DNA of 64,000 bases from an uncultured Rhodobiaceae bacterium (GTDB lineage Bacteria; Pseudomonadota; Alphaproteobacteria; Rhizobiales; TMED25): contig CAJWPC010000002.1 of the NCBI GenBank assembly GCA_913045225.1, positions 124,001 to 188,000 of the forward strand, written 5' to 3'. The position numbers and the translations under genes are program-made. Below are positions 1 through 9,800 of this stretch, piece by piece (positions within the stretch are counted from its first letter, which is position 1; the number at the start of each line of letters is the position of its first letter). Under the pieces are notes generated by a model. That model was not told the DNA's origin. It did not search any database and saw only the letters and a list, made by a program, of their open reading frames with translations.

Positions 1-2
1 TT

Positions 3-203
3 AAATTAATTGAAGAAGAAATGTCTGTTGAAGATATAATTGACTCTGGGCATGATAGTAATTGGGTATCTAAAATACAAAATCTACTTTACATATCTGA
101 GTACAAAAGAAGACAAGCTCCACCAGGTGTAAAAATATCTAACAAAAATTTTGGTAAAGATAGACGTTATCCAATAACTAATAACTTTAGAGATAAAAGT
201 TAG
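3..203 (+). CDS. nadE: NAD(+) synthetase, C-terminal end (partial)
   Basis: This frame is open from the left edge of the window, so only the last 66 residues of a larger protein are seen. They carry the conserved C-terminal block of glutamine-dependent NAD+ synthetase (EYKRRQAPPGVKIS, then FGKDRRYPITN), which lies at the end of the ATP-pyrophosphatase domain. The enzyme converts nicotinic acid adenine dinucleotide to NAD+ in the cytoplasm, using ammonia or glutamine. The in-frame ATG at position 21 is an internal methionine and not a start. gltX begins five bases after the stop, so the two genes are probably co-transcribed. Confidence 0.85.
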   Translation, partial: KLIEEEMSVEDIIDSGHDSNWVSKIQNLLYISEYKRRQAPPGVKISNKNFGKDRRYPITNNFRDKS

Positions 204-208
204 AATTT

Positions 209-1561
209 ATGGCAGATAATAAGCTCAGATTTGCTCCAAGCCCTACTGGTGACCTCCACATCGGTAACGCCAGAACATTGATTCTCAACTATGTTTATTC
301 TAAATCAATCTTAGGAGATTTAATCCTGAGAATTGATGATACGGATCAAGAAAGATCTGAGGAAAAATACTACCGCTCCATAATTAAAGATATTGAATGG
401 TTAAAAATTTCACCCTCTGCAATTGAGAGACAATCATCAAAAACTGAAAAATATACAGAAATCAGAGATTACCTAATCAAAGAGGGCCATTTATATCCTT
501 GTTATGAGACAGATGAAGAGTTGAATAGATTAAGAAAAGTCAGCTTATCCAGTGGTCTGCCTCCGATCTATGATAGAGCTTCATTAAAATTAACAAAGGA
601 CGAAATAAAAGACTATGAAGCAAATGGTATAAAGCCGTATTGGAGGTTTAAATTAGACAGAAAAAATATAACTTGGAATGACCTTATAAGAGGAGAGCAG
701 AGCATTGCATGCGACTCATTTTCAGATCCTGTCCTGATAAGGGCCGATGGGACATTTTTATACACATTGCCAAGTGTAGTTGATGATATTGATATGGGCA
801 TCACACATGTATTAAGAGGTGAAGATCATGTGTCAAACACTGCTACCCAAATTCAATTATTTAAAATTTTGGGTTCAAATATACCAAATTTTGGTCACCA
901 TAGCTTGATGGTTCAAAAGGATGGGTCACGCATGTCTAAAAGGATTGGTTCAATGTCATTAAAAGATATTAGAGATCGTGGAATTGAGCCAATGACACTA
1001 ATTAATTATTGCGCTCGAATTGGCACCTCAGATGCGATAGAAGCGTTTCAATCGATCGGTGAATTAGTTGATGATTACAGCCTAACAAAAATATCGCGTT
1101 CACCAGCAAGATTTAGCTTTGATGAACTCATGGGATTAAATAAGAAAATTATACAGAATATTTCATTCCAAGCACAAGAGTCACGGCTCGCTGATTTGGG
1201 CATAGATGGAAATGATGCAGAGATGTTCTGGGATACAGTTAAGACAAATATAAATACCGTAAATGAAGCACAAAAATGGTGGAATTTAATAAGTAATGAT
1301 AAAATAAATATAAACGTCGGAGAAATTAATCGTGATTTTTTAAAAATTGCTCAAGAATCTCTTCCAAATATACCATGGGACAACAAAACATGGTCGATTT
1401 GGACAGAGGAAATATCACAAAAAACGGGGCTTAAAGGAAGGGAATTATTTCTACCATTGAGGATTGCGCTAACTGGTGAAAATTCAGGCCCTGAACTTGC
1501 AACATTTATATTACTCCTTGGAAGAGAATTAGTCTTAAAGAGGTTAAGTATTTTAGAGTAA
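209..1561 (+). CDS. gltX: Glutamyl-tRNA synthetase
   Basis: A 450-residue class I aminoacyl-tRNA synthetase that charges tRNA-Glu with glutamate. The N-terminal Rossmann fold has the GluRS signature RFAPSPTGDLHIGNART, with HIGN (the HIGH motif) at residues 17-20. The KMSKS-type loop appears as RMSKR at 241-245, followed by a helical anticodon-binding region. The length is normal for the family. Many alphaproteobacteria lack glutaminyl-tRNA synthetase and use a non-discriminating GluRS with GatCAB; whether that holds here cannot be seen. The start follows nadE by five bases. Confidence 0.95.
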   Translation: MADNKLRFAPSPTGDLHIGNARTLILNYVYSKSILGDLILRIDDTDQERSEEKYYRSIIKDIEWLKISPSAIERQSSKTEKYTEIRDYLIKEGHLYPCYETDEELNRLRKVSLSSGLPPIYDRASLKLTKDEIKDYEANGIKPYWRFKLDRKNITWNDLIRGEQSIACDSFSDPVLIRADGTFLYTLPSVVDDIDMGITHVLRGEDHVSNTATQIQLFKILGSNIPNFGHHSLMVQKDGSRMSKRIGSMSLKDIRDRGIEPMTLINYCARIGTSDAIEAFQSIGELVDDYSLTKISRSPARFSFDELMGLNKKIIQNISFQAQESRLADLGIDGNDAEMFWDTVKTNINTVNEAQKWWNLISNDKININVGEINRDFLKIAQESLPNIPWDNKTWSIWTEEISQKTGLKGRELFLPLRIALTGENSGPELATFILLLGRELVLKRLSILE

Positions 1562-1568
1562 AAAAAAA

Positions 1569-1609
1569 TTGATTTTTATTTACAGTGGTGTATAATCGAA
1601 CGATCGTTC
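1569..1609 (+). promoter_or_regulatory. Promoter and operator-like palindrome of the TetR gene
   Basis: TTGATT (1569-1574), a 16-base spacer and a perfect TATAAT (1591-1596) form a good sigma-70-type promoter. The perfect 12-base palindrome GAACGATCGTTC (1598-1609) follows immediately and would cover the transcription start. That placement is what is expected of an autorepressing TetR-family operator, and the TetR gene starts 14 bases further on. Because the genes run on without a gap, the same promoter could also drive cysS and cimA. Confidence 0.65.
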
Positions 1610-1622
1610 TATTGGTGGCACC

Positions 1623-2189
1623 ATGGTTAAAATCGTATCATATAAAGATTTAGTTGATAAGCTTACAGATATATTCTGTGAATATGGCTATGACGGCACA
1701 AGTTTGACAATTTTATCCCAAAATACAGGGTTAGGGCGTGCAAGTTTGTATTATCACTTTCCCGGGGGAAAAGAAGAGATGGCCAACGCGGTATACGAGA
1801 AAATATCTCGCGATTTTACAAAATTAGTTTTATCACCTCTCGCGAGCGATCACAATTTTCCAACAAAGATTAAAAATATGTTAGAGGGTATTAATTTATT
1901 TTACAATAATGGTCAAAGATCATGCCTTTTGGACGTATTTGCTATTGGTTCAACTAAGGATATTTTCAATTCACAAATAAAGAATGCGGCGCTCTATTGG
2001 AAAGACTCGCTCGTTAAAATTATTGAGGACGAAGGAATTGATACTAATAGGGCAATTATGCTGTCAGAAGAAATTATCATTTCAATCGAAGGCGCCCTTG
2101 TTTTTGCAAGAGCTACAGGTGATTTTGAGAGTTTTAATAGAGCCCTCGAGAATATATTATTAACTATTACAAAAAATATCTTGGATTAA
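1623..2189 (+). CDS. TetR/AcrR-family transcriptional regulator
   Basis: A 188-residue protein with a TetR-type helix-turn-helix at roughly residues 10-55 (GYDGTSLTILSQNTGLGRASLYYHF), which contains the typical LYYHF recognition-helix end followed by GGKEEM. The C-terminal ligand-binding half is not assignable to an effector; its overall form resembles the LmrA/YxaF branch. The GAACGATCGTTC palindrome lies just upstream, suggesting self-repression. cysS starts six bases after its stop, so the regulator is probably the first gene of a TetR-cysS-cimA transcript. That is an unusual neighbour for a tRNA synthetase, and the effector is unknown. Confidence 0.85.
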   Translation: MVKIVSYKDLVDKLTDIFCEYGYDGTSLTILSQNTGLGRASLYYHFPGGKEEMANAVYEKISRDFTKLVLSPLASDHNFPTKIKNMLEGINLFYNNGQRSCLLDVFAIGSTKDIFNSQIKNAALYWKDSLVKIIEDEGIDTNRAIMLSEEIIISIEGALVFARATGDFESFNRALENILLTITKNILD

Positions 2190-2195
2190 TATATT

Positions 2196-3560
2196 ATGGA
2201 TATTTTTCTTTATAATTCACTGTCCAAACAAAAAGAGAAATTCATCCCTATAGATCTAGGATCTATTAAAATGTATGTATGCGGGCCAACTGTTTATGAT
2301 GAACCACATATTGGTAATGCAAGGCCCGTCATTGTCTTTGATTTATTATTTCGATTACTTCGGTATAAATATGGGAATGATAAAGTCAAATATGTTCGAA
2401 ATATAACAGATGTTGATGATAAAATTAATAAGATAGCATTACAAAAATATCCAGATTTAGATATCAACGAAGCAATACGTGAAATCACCAATAAAATCGA
2501 AGTAATATTTAAAGATACTGCAATCAAATTGGGCTGCCTTGAGCCGTCAAAAGAGCCTCGCGCTACAGAACATGTTACTGAAATGATTAATATCATTGAT
2601 AGCCTATTAAAAAATAAAAAGGCATATGAAAACGAAGGTCATGTAATTTTTGATATTAACTCATACTCTAATTATGGTCATTTATCTAACAAATCAAAGG
2701 AAGATTTAATGGCTGGGGTGCGAATTGAAGTTGCAGCCTATAAACGAGATCCTTTAGATTTTGTATTATGGAAACCAAGTGCAGTAAATGAGCCATCTTG
2801 GGATAGTCCGTGGGGTAGGGGAAGACCTGGTTGGCACATAGAATGCTCTGCTATGTCCGCAAAATATTTAGGCGAGGTTTTTGATATTCATGGTGGGGGT
2901 ATCGATCTTGCTTTTCCCCATCACGAGAATGAAATTGCTCAATCATGCTGCTACAATGATAACGACAAAATGGCAAATTATTTTATTCACAATGGAACTC
3001 TGAATATTGAAGGTAAAAAAATGTCTAAGTCAGCTGGTAATGTAACGTTGTTGACGGACACGCTTCAAAACTACCACGGTTCTATTATAAGACTAAATAT
3101 GCTTCGAACACACTACAGACAACCAATTGATTGGACAGAAAGAAGTCTTCAACAAACAGAAAATGTAATACGAAAATGGTTATCAGCGGCTAAAGATATA
3201 AATACTGAAGCTAATAAAGAAGTTCCAAAGGAGGTATATGAGTCACTTTTTGATGATATGAATACTCCAATGGCTATTACTCACATGCATGAATATTTTA
3301 ATAAACAAGAGTATAATAAACTTTATGCGTCATTAGATTTTTTGGGTATTGATCTGAAAAGTTTCAATAATAGCATCAAAAAAAATCAAAAAATATCTAA
3401 GATTAATGAAGAAGAAATACATGTATTGATTGAGGAAAGAAATTTGGCTCGCGCAAATAAAGATTTCAAAAAATCAGATGAAATAAGAAATAAGCTTGAA
3501 ATAATGGGAATTAGGCTTAAAGATATGGAAAATGGAACTGTATGGGAGCAAATTGAGTGA
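2196..3560 (+). CDS. cysS: Cysteinyl-tRNA synthetase
   Basis: A 454-residue class I synthetase that charges tRNA-Cys. It has the zinc-ligand segment MYVCGPTVYD (Cys29), HIGN at residues 38-41, the second zinc-binding stretch GWHIECSAMS, FPHHENEIAQS, and KMSKS at 275-279. Length and motif order are normal, so a functional enzyme is expected. The TGA stop overlaps the GTG start of cimA by four bases, which indicates translational coupling. Confidence 0.96.
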   Translation: MDIFLYNSLSKQKEKFIPIDLGSIKMYVCGPTVYDEPHIGNARPVIVFDLLFRLLRYKYGNDKVKYVRNITDVDDKINKIALQKYPDLDINEAIREITNKIEVIFKDTAIKLGCLEPSKEPRATEHVTEMINIIDSLLKNKKAYENEGHVIFDINSYSNYGHLSNKSKEDLMAGVRIEVAAYKRDPLDFVLWKPSAVNEPSWDSPWGRGRPGWHIECSAMSAKYLGEVFDIHGGGIDLAFPHHENEIAQSCCYNDNDKMANYFIHNGTLNIEGKKMSKSAGNVTLLTDTLQNYHGSIIRLNMLRTHYRQPIDWTERSLQQTENVIRKWLSAAKDINTEANKEVPKEVYESLFDDMNTPMAITHMHEYFNKQEYNKLYASLDFLGIDLKSFNNSIKKNQKISKINEEEIHVLIEERNLARANKDFKKSDEIRNKLEIMGIRLKDMENGTVWEQIE

Positions 3561-5164
3561 CCAAGGATAATTTATATATATTTGATACCACGCTAAGAGA
3601 CGGTAATCAGACGCCTGGCGTTGATTTCACGCTTGATGATAAGAACAGAATATCAAATATTCTAGACGAGCTTGGCGTCGATTATATCGAAGGTGGATAC
3701 CCAGGAGCAAACCCAATTGATACAGATTTTTTTAACGCGCTACCAGACCTTAAAAAATCAAAATTTGTATCATTTGGAATGACAAAAAGACCTGGGAGAT
3801 CGATATCAAATGACCCTGGTTTTAATGATCTTTTATCAAATAAAGCAGACGCGATATGTTTTGTAGCAAAATCTTGGGATTTTCATGTTGAAAAGGCTCT
3901 TGGCTGCTCACTCGATGAAAATCTAGCTTCAATAACAGAGTCAGTAAAAGAGGCATCAAAAACACATTCAGAAGTTATGGTCGACTGCGAACATTTTTTT
4001 GATGGATACAAAAAAAATAAAATATACGCGCTCGCTTGCGCAAAAGCAGCTTTCGACTCGGGGGCAAGATGGATTATTTTATGTGATACAAATGGTGGTA
4101 CATTGCCTGATGAAGTATCTGAAATTGTGAGTGATGTGTGTAAAACGGTGTCTGGAGATCACCTCGGTATCCATGCCCATAATGATACTGGTAATGCAAT
4201 AGCAAACAGTCTTGCCGCTGTTCAATCTGGCGTTCGTCAGATTCAAGGAACCCTCAATGGTATTGGTGAAAGGTGTGGAAATGCAAATCTCATCACGCTA
4301 ATACCAACTTTACTATTAAAGGAGAGGTTTAATAAAAATTTTAATATATCTATTACAAAAGACTCACTAAAGAATATCAGAAAAACAAGCCTTATCATCG
4401 ATGATATTATGAATAGGGCGCCTAACAAACAGGCCCCATATGTCGGTGATAGTGCATTTTCAACAAAAGCGGGTATTCACGCATCCGCAATTGTAAAAGA
4501 TCCTAAAACTTATGAGCATGTGGATCCAAAATTAATCGGAAATGATAGAAAACTTCTGATTTCTGACCAAGGTGGACGTTCGAATATTTTATCATCTTTA
4601 AAAGATATTGGTTTCAATGTAGATAAAGATGACTCTAGGATAGCAGATTTATTAAATATTGTTAAAGAACGTGAAGCCGCGGGCTATACATATGAGAGCG
4701 CGCAAGCATCATTTGAGCTCTTGGCTCGAAGTATTTTTGGTAAATCAAAGGATTTTTTCAATGTTGAAAGTTTTCGTACTCTTGTAGAAAGAAGGAACAA
4801 TGCAAAGGGTGAGCTCATAACTGTATCTGAAGCGACTGTAAAGCTAGAAGTCGATGGTGAGAGGTTTATCTCATCAGGTGAAGGTAATGGACCGGTTAAT
4901 GCTATTGATAATGCTTTGAGGAAAGATCTTGGTAAGTATAACAAATATCTCAAGAATACGAAGTTAGTAGACTATAAAGTTCGTGTTTTATCCGGAGGTA
5001 CAGGTGCTGTTACGCGTGTACTTGTCGAGTCTGCTGATACTGAGACCAGTGAGAGGTGGGTTACCATAGGCGTATCGCCAAATATAATGGATGCATCATT
5101 TCAAGCTCTTTACGACTCTATAAATTATAGATTAATACACTCAAAGGCTTATAATATAGCCTAG
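3557..5164 (+). CDS. cimA: (R)-citramalate synthase
   Basis: A 535-residue enzyme of the isopropylmalate/homocitrate synthase family. It begins with the TIM-barrel signature DTTLRDGNQTPG (residues 10-21), and the metal-binding HAHND is at 206-210, followed by GTLNGIGERCGNANL. The C-terminal quarter matches the LeuA-type dimer/allosteric domain (VLSGGTGAVTRVLVES). The GGYPGANPIDTDFF segment and the ~535-residue length fit CimA better than LeuA. CimA condenses pyruvate and acetyl-CoA to citramalate and so supplies 2-oxobutyrate for isoleucine without threonine deaminase. The GTG start overlaps the cysS stop by four bases; the end overlaps the convergent LOG gene by four bases. Confidence 0.88.
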   Translation: MTKDNLYIFDTTLRDGNQTPGVDFTLDDKNRISNILDELGVDYIEGGYPGANPIDTDFFNALPDLKKSKFVSFGMTKRPGRSISNDPGFNDLLSNKADAICFVAKSWDFHVEKALGCSLDENLASITESVKEASKTHSEVMVDCEHFFDGYKKNKIYALACAKAAFDSGARWIILCDTNGGTLPDEVSEIVSDVCKTVSGDHLGIHAHNDTGNAIANSLAAVQSGVRQIQGTLNGIGERCGNANLITLIPTLLLKERFNKNFNISITKDSLKNIRKTSLIIDDIMNRAPNKQAPYVGDSAFSTKAGIHASAIVKDPKTYEHVDPKLIGNDRKLLISDQGGRSNILSSLKDIGFNVDKDDSRIADLLNIVKEREAAGYTYESAQASFELLARSIFGKSKDFFNVESFRTLVERRNNAKGELITVSEATVKLEVDGERFISSGEGNGPVNAIDNALRKDLGKYNKYLKNTKLVDYKVRVLSGGTGAVTRVLVESADTETSERWVTIGVSPNIMDASFQALYDSINYRLIHSKAYNIA

Positions 5165-5706
5165 TGATCGGGCGCTTCAATCAATTTTAGTATATCGCTT
5201 GCGTTGCTGGCGATTGAATAATTTATGCGAGATAAATCGCTGAGGTATTTAAATTTATTTAGGTGAATGAGTAAATCTATATACGGAGTCCAAAATTCTT
5301 CGAAATTTCCAATAATTACTTTTTTAGTATGAACCCCAAGTTGGTTCCAGGTCAAGACTTCTGTCATCTCATCAAGGGTGCCAATACCACCAGGTAAGAC
5401 AAGAAAAATATCAGATAAGCTGTACATTGTCAGCTTTCGTTCATGCATGTCTTTAGTTTCTATTAGCCTGTGGAAGCCAATATTCCTATCAATATATTTC
5501 ATGAGAAACTTAGGCACAATTCCTGTTACTTTGACACCCTTATTTATCATTGATCGTGCCGCATGACCCATGAGACCTTTATCGCCTCCGCCATAAACCA
5601 TATTAATTTTTTTTTCTGAAAATAACTCACTGAGATGTGTAACTTCATCTAGGAAGCGATTTTCAGGATTAAATGTGCTACAAAAAATACATACAGTTTT
5701 GGTCAT
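5161..5706 (-). CDS. LOG-family nucleotide phosphoribohydrolase
   Basis: A 181-residue Rossmann-like protein of the lysine-decarboxylase-like (LOG) family. It shows YGGGDKGLMG at residues 38-47 and the defining PGGIGTLDE at 105-113. Family members cleave nucleoside 5'-monophosphates or cytokinin riboside monophosphates to the free base and ribose 5-phosphate; annotation as lysine decarboxylase is obsolete. The bacterial substrate cannot be told from sequence. It stands alone and converges on cimA with a four-base overlap. Confidence 0.85.
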   Translation of the reverse strand: MTKTVCIFCSTFNPENRFLDEVTHLSELFSEKKINMVYGGGDKGLMGHAARSMINKGVKVTGIVPKFLMKYIDRNIGFHRLIETKDMHERKLTMYSLSDIFLVLPGGIGTLDEMTEVLTWNQLGVHTKKVIIGNFEEFWTPYIDLLIHLNKFKYLSDLSRINYSIASNASDILKLIEAPDH

Positions 5707-5820
5707 TTGAACACCATATTAATTATTAATAGAAATTTATATACCTTATCCGGATAGAAAATACTTTAATTTGCTTTTTATAATACTATAATAAAATAAA
5801 ACATTAAGTGATTGTTTCCA

Positions 5821-6834
5821 ATGTTTAACAATAAAAAAAATTTATCTATTCTAGCATTTTTTCTATTAGTCTTATTCCTTTTTATTTTCCAATACTTATC
5901 GTCTCAGAAACAAGAAGATGCCATTATGACTGAGGACGAAGTTATTACAAGAACATCCGAAGTAGGCCAAAAAAGTATGGATGAAGCCAAAACAGAAACT
6001 TTTCCCGTCGAGAAAGCCCAGGGTTCATTTGACGTTGTCAGGATAGATAATGACGGTGTATCTGTCTTAGCTGGAAAATCACCTCCAAATCAAATAATTA
6101 AGATCTATAAAGATGATTTTTTGATAGCAGAAGGTTTATCTGATACCCAAGGGAATTGGGTTATAACTCTTGATGATAATATTCCCAATGAGGTTTTGAA
6201 TTTGAAAATTTCAACGACCAATCCAGGGGATCAAATCGAGGTTTTCTCGGATCAAATTGTAACAATTATGCCAAATAAAATAGTTGATAAAGCAGAGAAT
6301 TTATTAAGTGATGAAAATATTGTACTTTTGACCCAAGATGATAAAGCTAGTCAGATATTATCCAATGATCCAAGTTTTTTACAAGATGAAACAATCGTTA
6401 ATATTCAAAGCATCGACTATAATGAAGAAAATTTGGTATTGGGCGGTAATGCTGAAGCGAATAAAGAGGTAAACGCATATATTGATAATGAGTATGTTGG
6501 TACCGCAATCTCTGATAAATTAGGCAAGTGGACATTAAATATAGATGATAACATCGTACCTGGTGAATATGAGATTAGAGCTGATATGGTCGATGATGAA
6601 AGATTTGTTATCGCAAGAACATCAACCAAATTTACCAGATTATTCGATGATGTGGACGGTAATTTTGGGATAAATACTATAACTATTGAACCGGGGGATA
6701 ATTTATGGAATATCTCAAGGACAAAGTATGGAACCGGAATGCAATATACGGTTATTTACTTGGCTAATTCAAACCAGATAGTTGATCCAGACCTTATATT
6801 TCCTGGGCAGGTTTTAATGGTTCCTGGTTCTTAA
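5821..6834 (+). CDS. Membrane-anchored Ig-like/LysM domain protein
   Basis: A protein of 337 residues from the ATG at 5821; a TTG three codons earlier is possible but less likely. It has one N-terminal membrane helix (about residues 8-26), an acidic linker, and two Ig-like repeats with the parallel pattern of a small loop, AxxNGNW/LGKWTL and DDN (around 80-130 and 200-265). A C-terminal LysM domain contains EPGDNLWNISRTKYG and ends FPGQVLMVPGS. LysM binds peptidoglycan, so the protein likely links the inner membrane to the cell wall. Similar Ig-like/LysM proteins are common in alphaproteobacteria with no firm function. Its last 41 bases overlap the 3' end of the convergent RND gene. Confidence 0.8.
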   Translation: MFNNKKNLSILAFFLLVLFLFIFQYLSSQKQEDAIMTEDEVITRTSEVGQKSMDEAKTETFPVEKAQGSFDVVRIDNDGVSVLAGKSPPNQIIKIYKDDFLIAEGLSDTQGNWVITLDDNIPNEVLNLKISTTNPGDQIEVFSDQIVTIMPNKIVDKAENLLSDENIVLLTQDDKASQILSNDPSFLQDETIVNIQSIDYNEENLVLGGNAEANKEVNAYIDNEYVGTAISDKLGKWTLNIDDNIVPGEYEIRADMVDDERFVIARTSTKFTRLFDDVDGNFGINTITIEPGDNLWNISRTKYGTGMQYTVIYLANSNQIVDPDLIFPGQVLMVPGS

Positions 6835-9800
6835 CTTTTAGCATCTTCCTATTTTTTATAACATAAGGCATTACTAATAATGTTGGCAATAATATTAGCG
6901 TCAGTATAGTGGAAAAAGAGAGTCCAAATATTATCGCTGTTGACATCTGAACCCACCATGATGAAGTTATTCCGCCCACTAAAACGTCACGCCCAATAAA
7001 ATCAAATGTTATTTGCGTTGCCATCGGGATTAATCCCATAATTGTTGTTATTGTTGTTAGAAGAATTGGCCTAAATCTCTCATTGGCAGTTTGAATGACA
7101 GACTTTATGGGATCTTTCATTTCTTTGAGATTTGTGTTGTAAGTATCTATAAATACAATTGCATTATTTACTACAATTCCTGCAAGTGCAACAATACCTG
7201 TTCCAGTCATGATTATTGAAAATGTTTGACCCGTTATTAATATACCCAACATAACTCCAAATACTGATAAAATTACAGTGAAGAGGGTTAGGAATGTTTG
7301 GTAAAAACTATTGAACTGTGTAATAAGAATTATGAACATCAATGCAAGTGCTGCTATTGCAGCCTTACTGAGAAAATCACCAGCCTCTTTTTGTTCTTCA
7401 TCCGCTCCACGAAATTTAAATTTAAGATCTTCAGGCCATTGCTGAGTCGATAGCCATTGTTCAATCTCACCAACTTTTTGATCTGTGTTAACGCCATAAT
7501 CAGTATTGGCTTTTACAACAAAGGCAAATTTACCATTTAACTTACTGATGTTTGGAACTGAGTCACGGTAAGATTTAGTTATGATATTACTGATTGGAAT
7601 TGAACCCACCTGTGTCTCAATGCTCAGCTGGTCTAATTGATCTATATTTCTATCACTTTTTGGAAGTCTAGCGCGGATTTCAATTTCGTCCTCTGAATCA
7701 TCTGGCCTAAAGTTGCCAACCAAGACCCCATTAGTTACAAGTCTTATTACAGAACCAATTGTAGCAACGTCTGTGTTGTAGATGCCAGCCTTTTCTCTGT
7801 CTACATTAACAGTCCACTCTACACCCGGCAGAGGTCGTGTATCCTCAATATCCTTAATACCATCAAGGTTATTATCAAAGTAACTTCTAATTTGCTTGGT
7901 GGCTTTGAATGCATTTTCATAATTTGCTGAAGTTACCTCAAGTCTGATATTTTTACCCGTAGGGGGCCCTCCTTCAACTTTTCTTATCTCAACGTTGATC
8001 CCCGCGATACCTTTAGTATTTTCTATGATCTCATCAAAAATCTCTCTCGCCTTCCTTCTCTTTTCAAAATCTAACAATTCAATACTTATTTGACCTATCG
8101 CATCAACTGGTACATCTTGCTGATCGGCAGGACTGCCACCACTATCAATTTTAGATTTTGTATTTATATTTTCAATGCCAGGTACGTTCAGAACTGCCGC
8201 CTCAACTTCTTCAATCATTTTTTTGCTTTCGTGTAATGATAGATTGCCTCTGGCTGAGATAAATATTACTGCCTCTTCTGGTTCTTGATCGACAAAGTAA
8301 TCAACACCATTATTAAACTTAACAAAGCTACTCATTATGATATAACCCAATACTAATGCGGATATTAGCACTACAAATGGACGCCTGATTACAGTCTCAA
8401 CAACTTTCCCGTATAGCGTCTCATCGTAGTTTGTAATTTTTTGATACGCATTATCTGCATTATCCCCCCCTACAGACCCTATTACTGGAATGAAGATTAA
8501 AGCGGTCGCCAAAGCTGAGCTCAATACAATTATGACCATAATTGGCAAATAACTCATGAATTGTCCAGCTACGCCAGGCCATAATAACATGGGTAAGAAT
8601 GCAGCTAATGTTGTACCAGTTGATGCAACAATTGGCCAAAACATTCGCTTGGATGCATTCAGGAAAGCATCTCTGCGTGGTGATCCTCTTTCTGTAAGTT
8701 TTTTAGAGTATTCAACAATAACGATAGCGCCATCAACCAGCATACCAACGGTCAGAACAAGACCAAATAGCACCATAATATTTACCGTCATACCAAGTAA
8801 ATTTACAATAAGAAAACTTATGGTAAAAGTAATTGGAATACCAATGCCAACAAGCAGCGCGGGACCGACTCCCAGAACTGCAATTACAGTTATCATGACC
8901 AGCACTACCGCCGTTAAAATAGCTGCCTCAAGCGATTTCAAGACTTCAAAAATATTTGTTGATTGATCAAACGAATAGTCAACCTCTATAACATCTGGCC
9001 AGTCTTTTGTGTAGTTATCGACAACCAATCGAACATTCTTATTATTTTCAATGATATTCACGCCCAATCTTTTAACAACTTCAATTGATATTGCTTGTTT
9101 GCCATTAAATTTACTGAAATCGTTTTGATCAGCATAAGTTCGCTTAATTTCAGCAACTTCACCAAGTGTGATTATAATATCCCCATTTCTTTTTACAGGG
9201 ATTGAATAAACATCTTGAATGGTCTTGAATAGGCCTGGAACTTTTATGCTAAATTTGCCATTCTCACTCTCTACAGCGCCCGCTGATACAACTTTATTGT
9301 TTTGATTGATGGCATTGATTAGTTCAAGAGCTGTCAGGTTATAAGACTCAAGTTTTGATGTGTCAATGATAACCTCAACCATCTCATCTCTTGCGCCAGC
9401 TAAGTCGGCGCTCAATACTGAGTCCAGCTCTTCAATCTCATCTTGAAGGTTATTGGCGTATTTATTAAGTGTGCGTTCCGGCACATTACCAGATACTGTA
9501 ACGATTATCGATGGTATGAGGGCAAAATTAATTTCCACAACTTTTGGCTCTTTTGCCTCATCGGGTAGTTCAGACTCAACTTCAGATATTTTTGAACGAA
9601 TATCAGCCAATGTTTTTTCATTATCAATTTTGATATCAAACTCCAAGATTACAGCTCCATAATCTTCGGCCCCAATTGATTGTATCTGCTTTAGCCCATC
9701 CATTCCCTTTAGTTTATTTTCTAGTGGTCGAAGTATAAGCCTCTCTGAGTCTTGGGAACTTATTCCCGGCTGAGGGACGGATACATAAAATACAGGTATA

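Noticed and set aside
5747-5756. TATCCGGATA palindrome upstream of the LysM gene as an operator
   Set aside because: Ten bases is short, pairing does not extend, and no regulator is adjacent; two TATAAT-like boxes nearby (5779-5784, 5787-5792) have no good -35.
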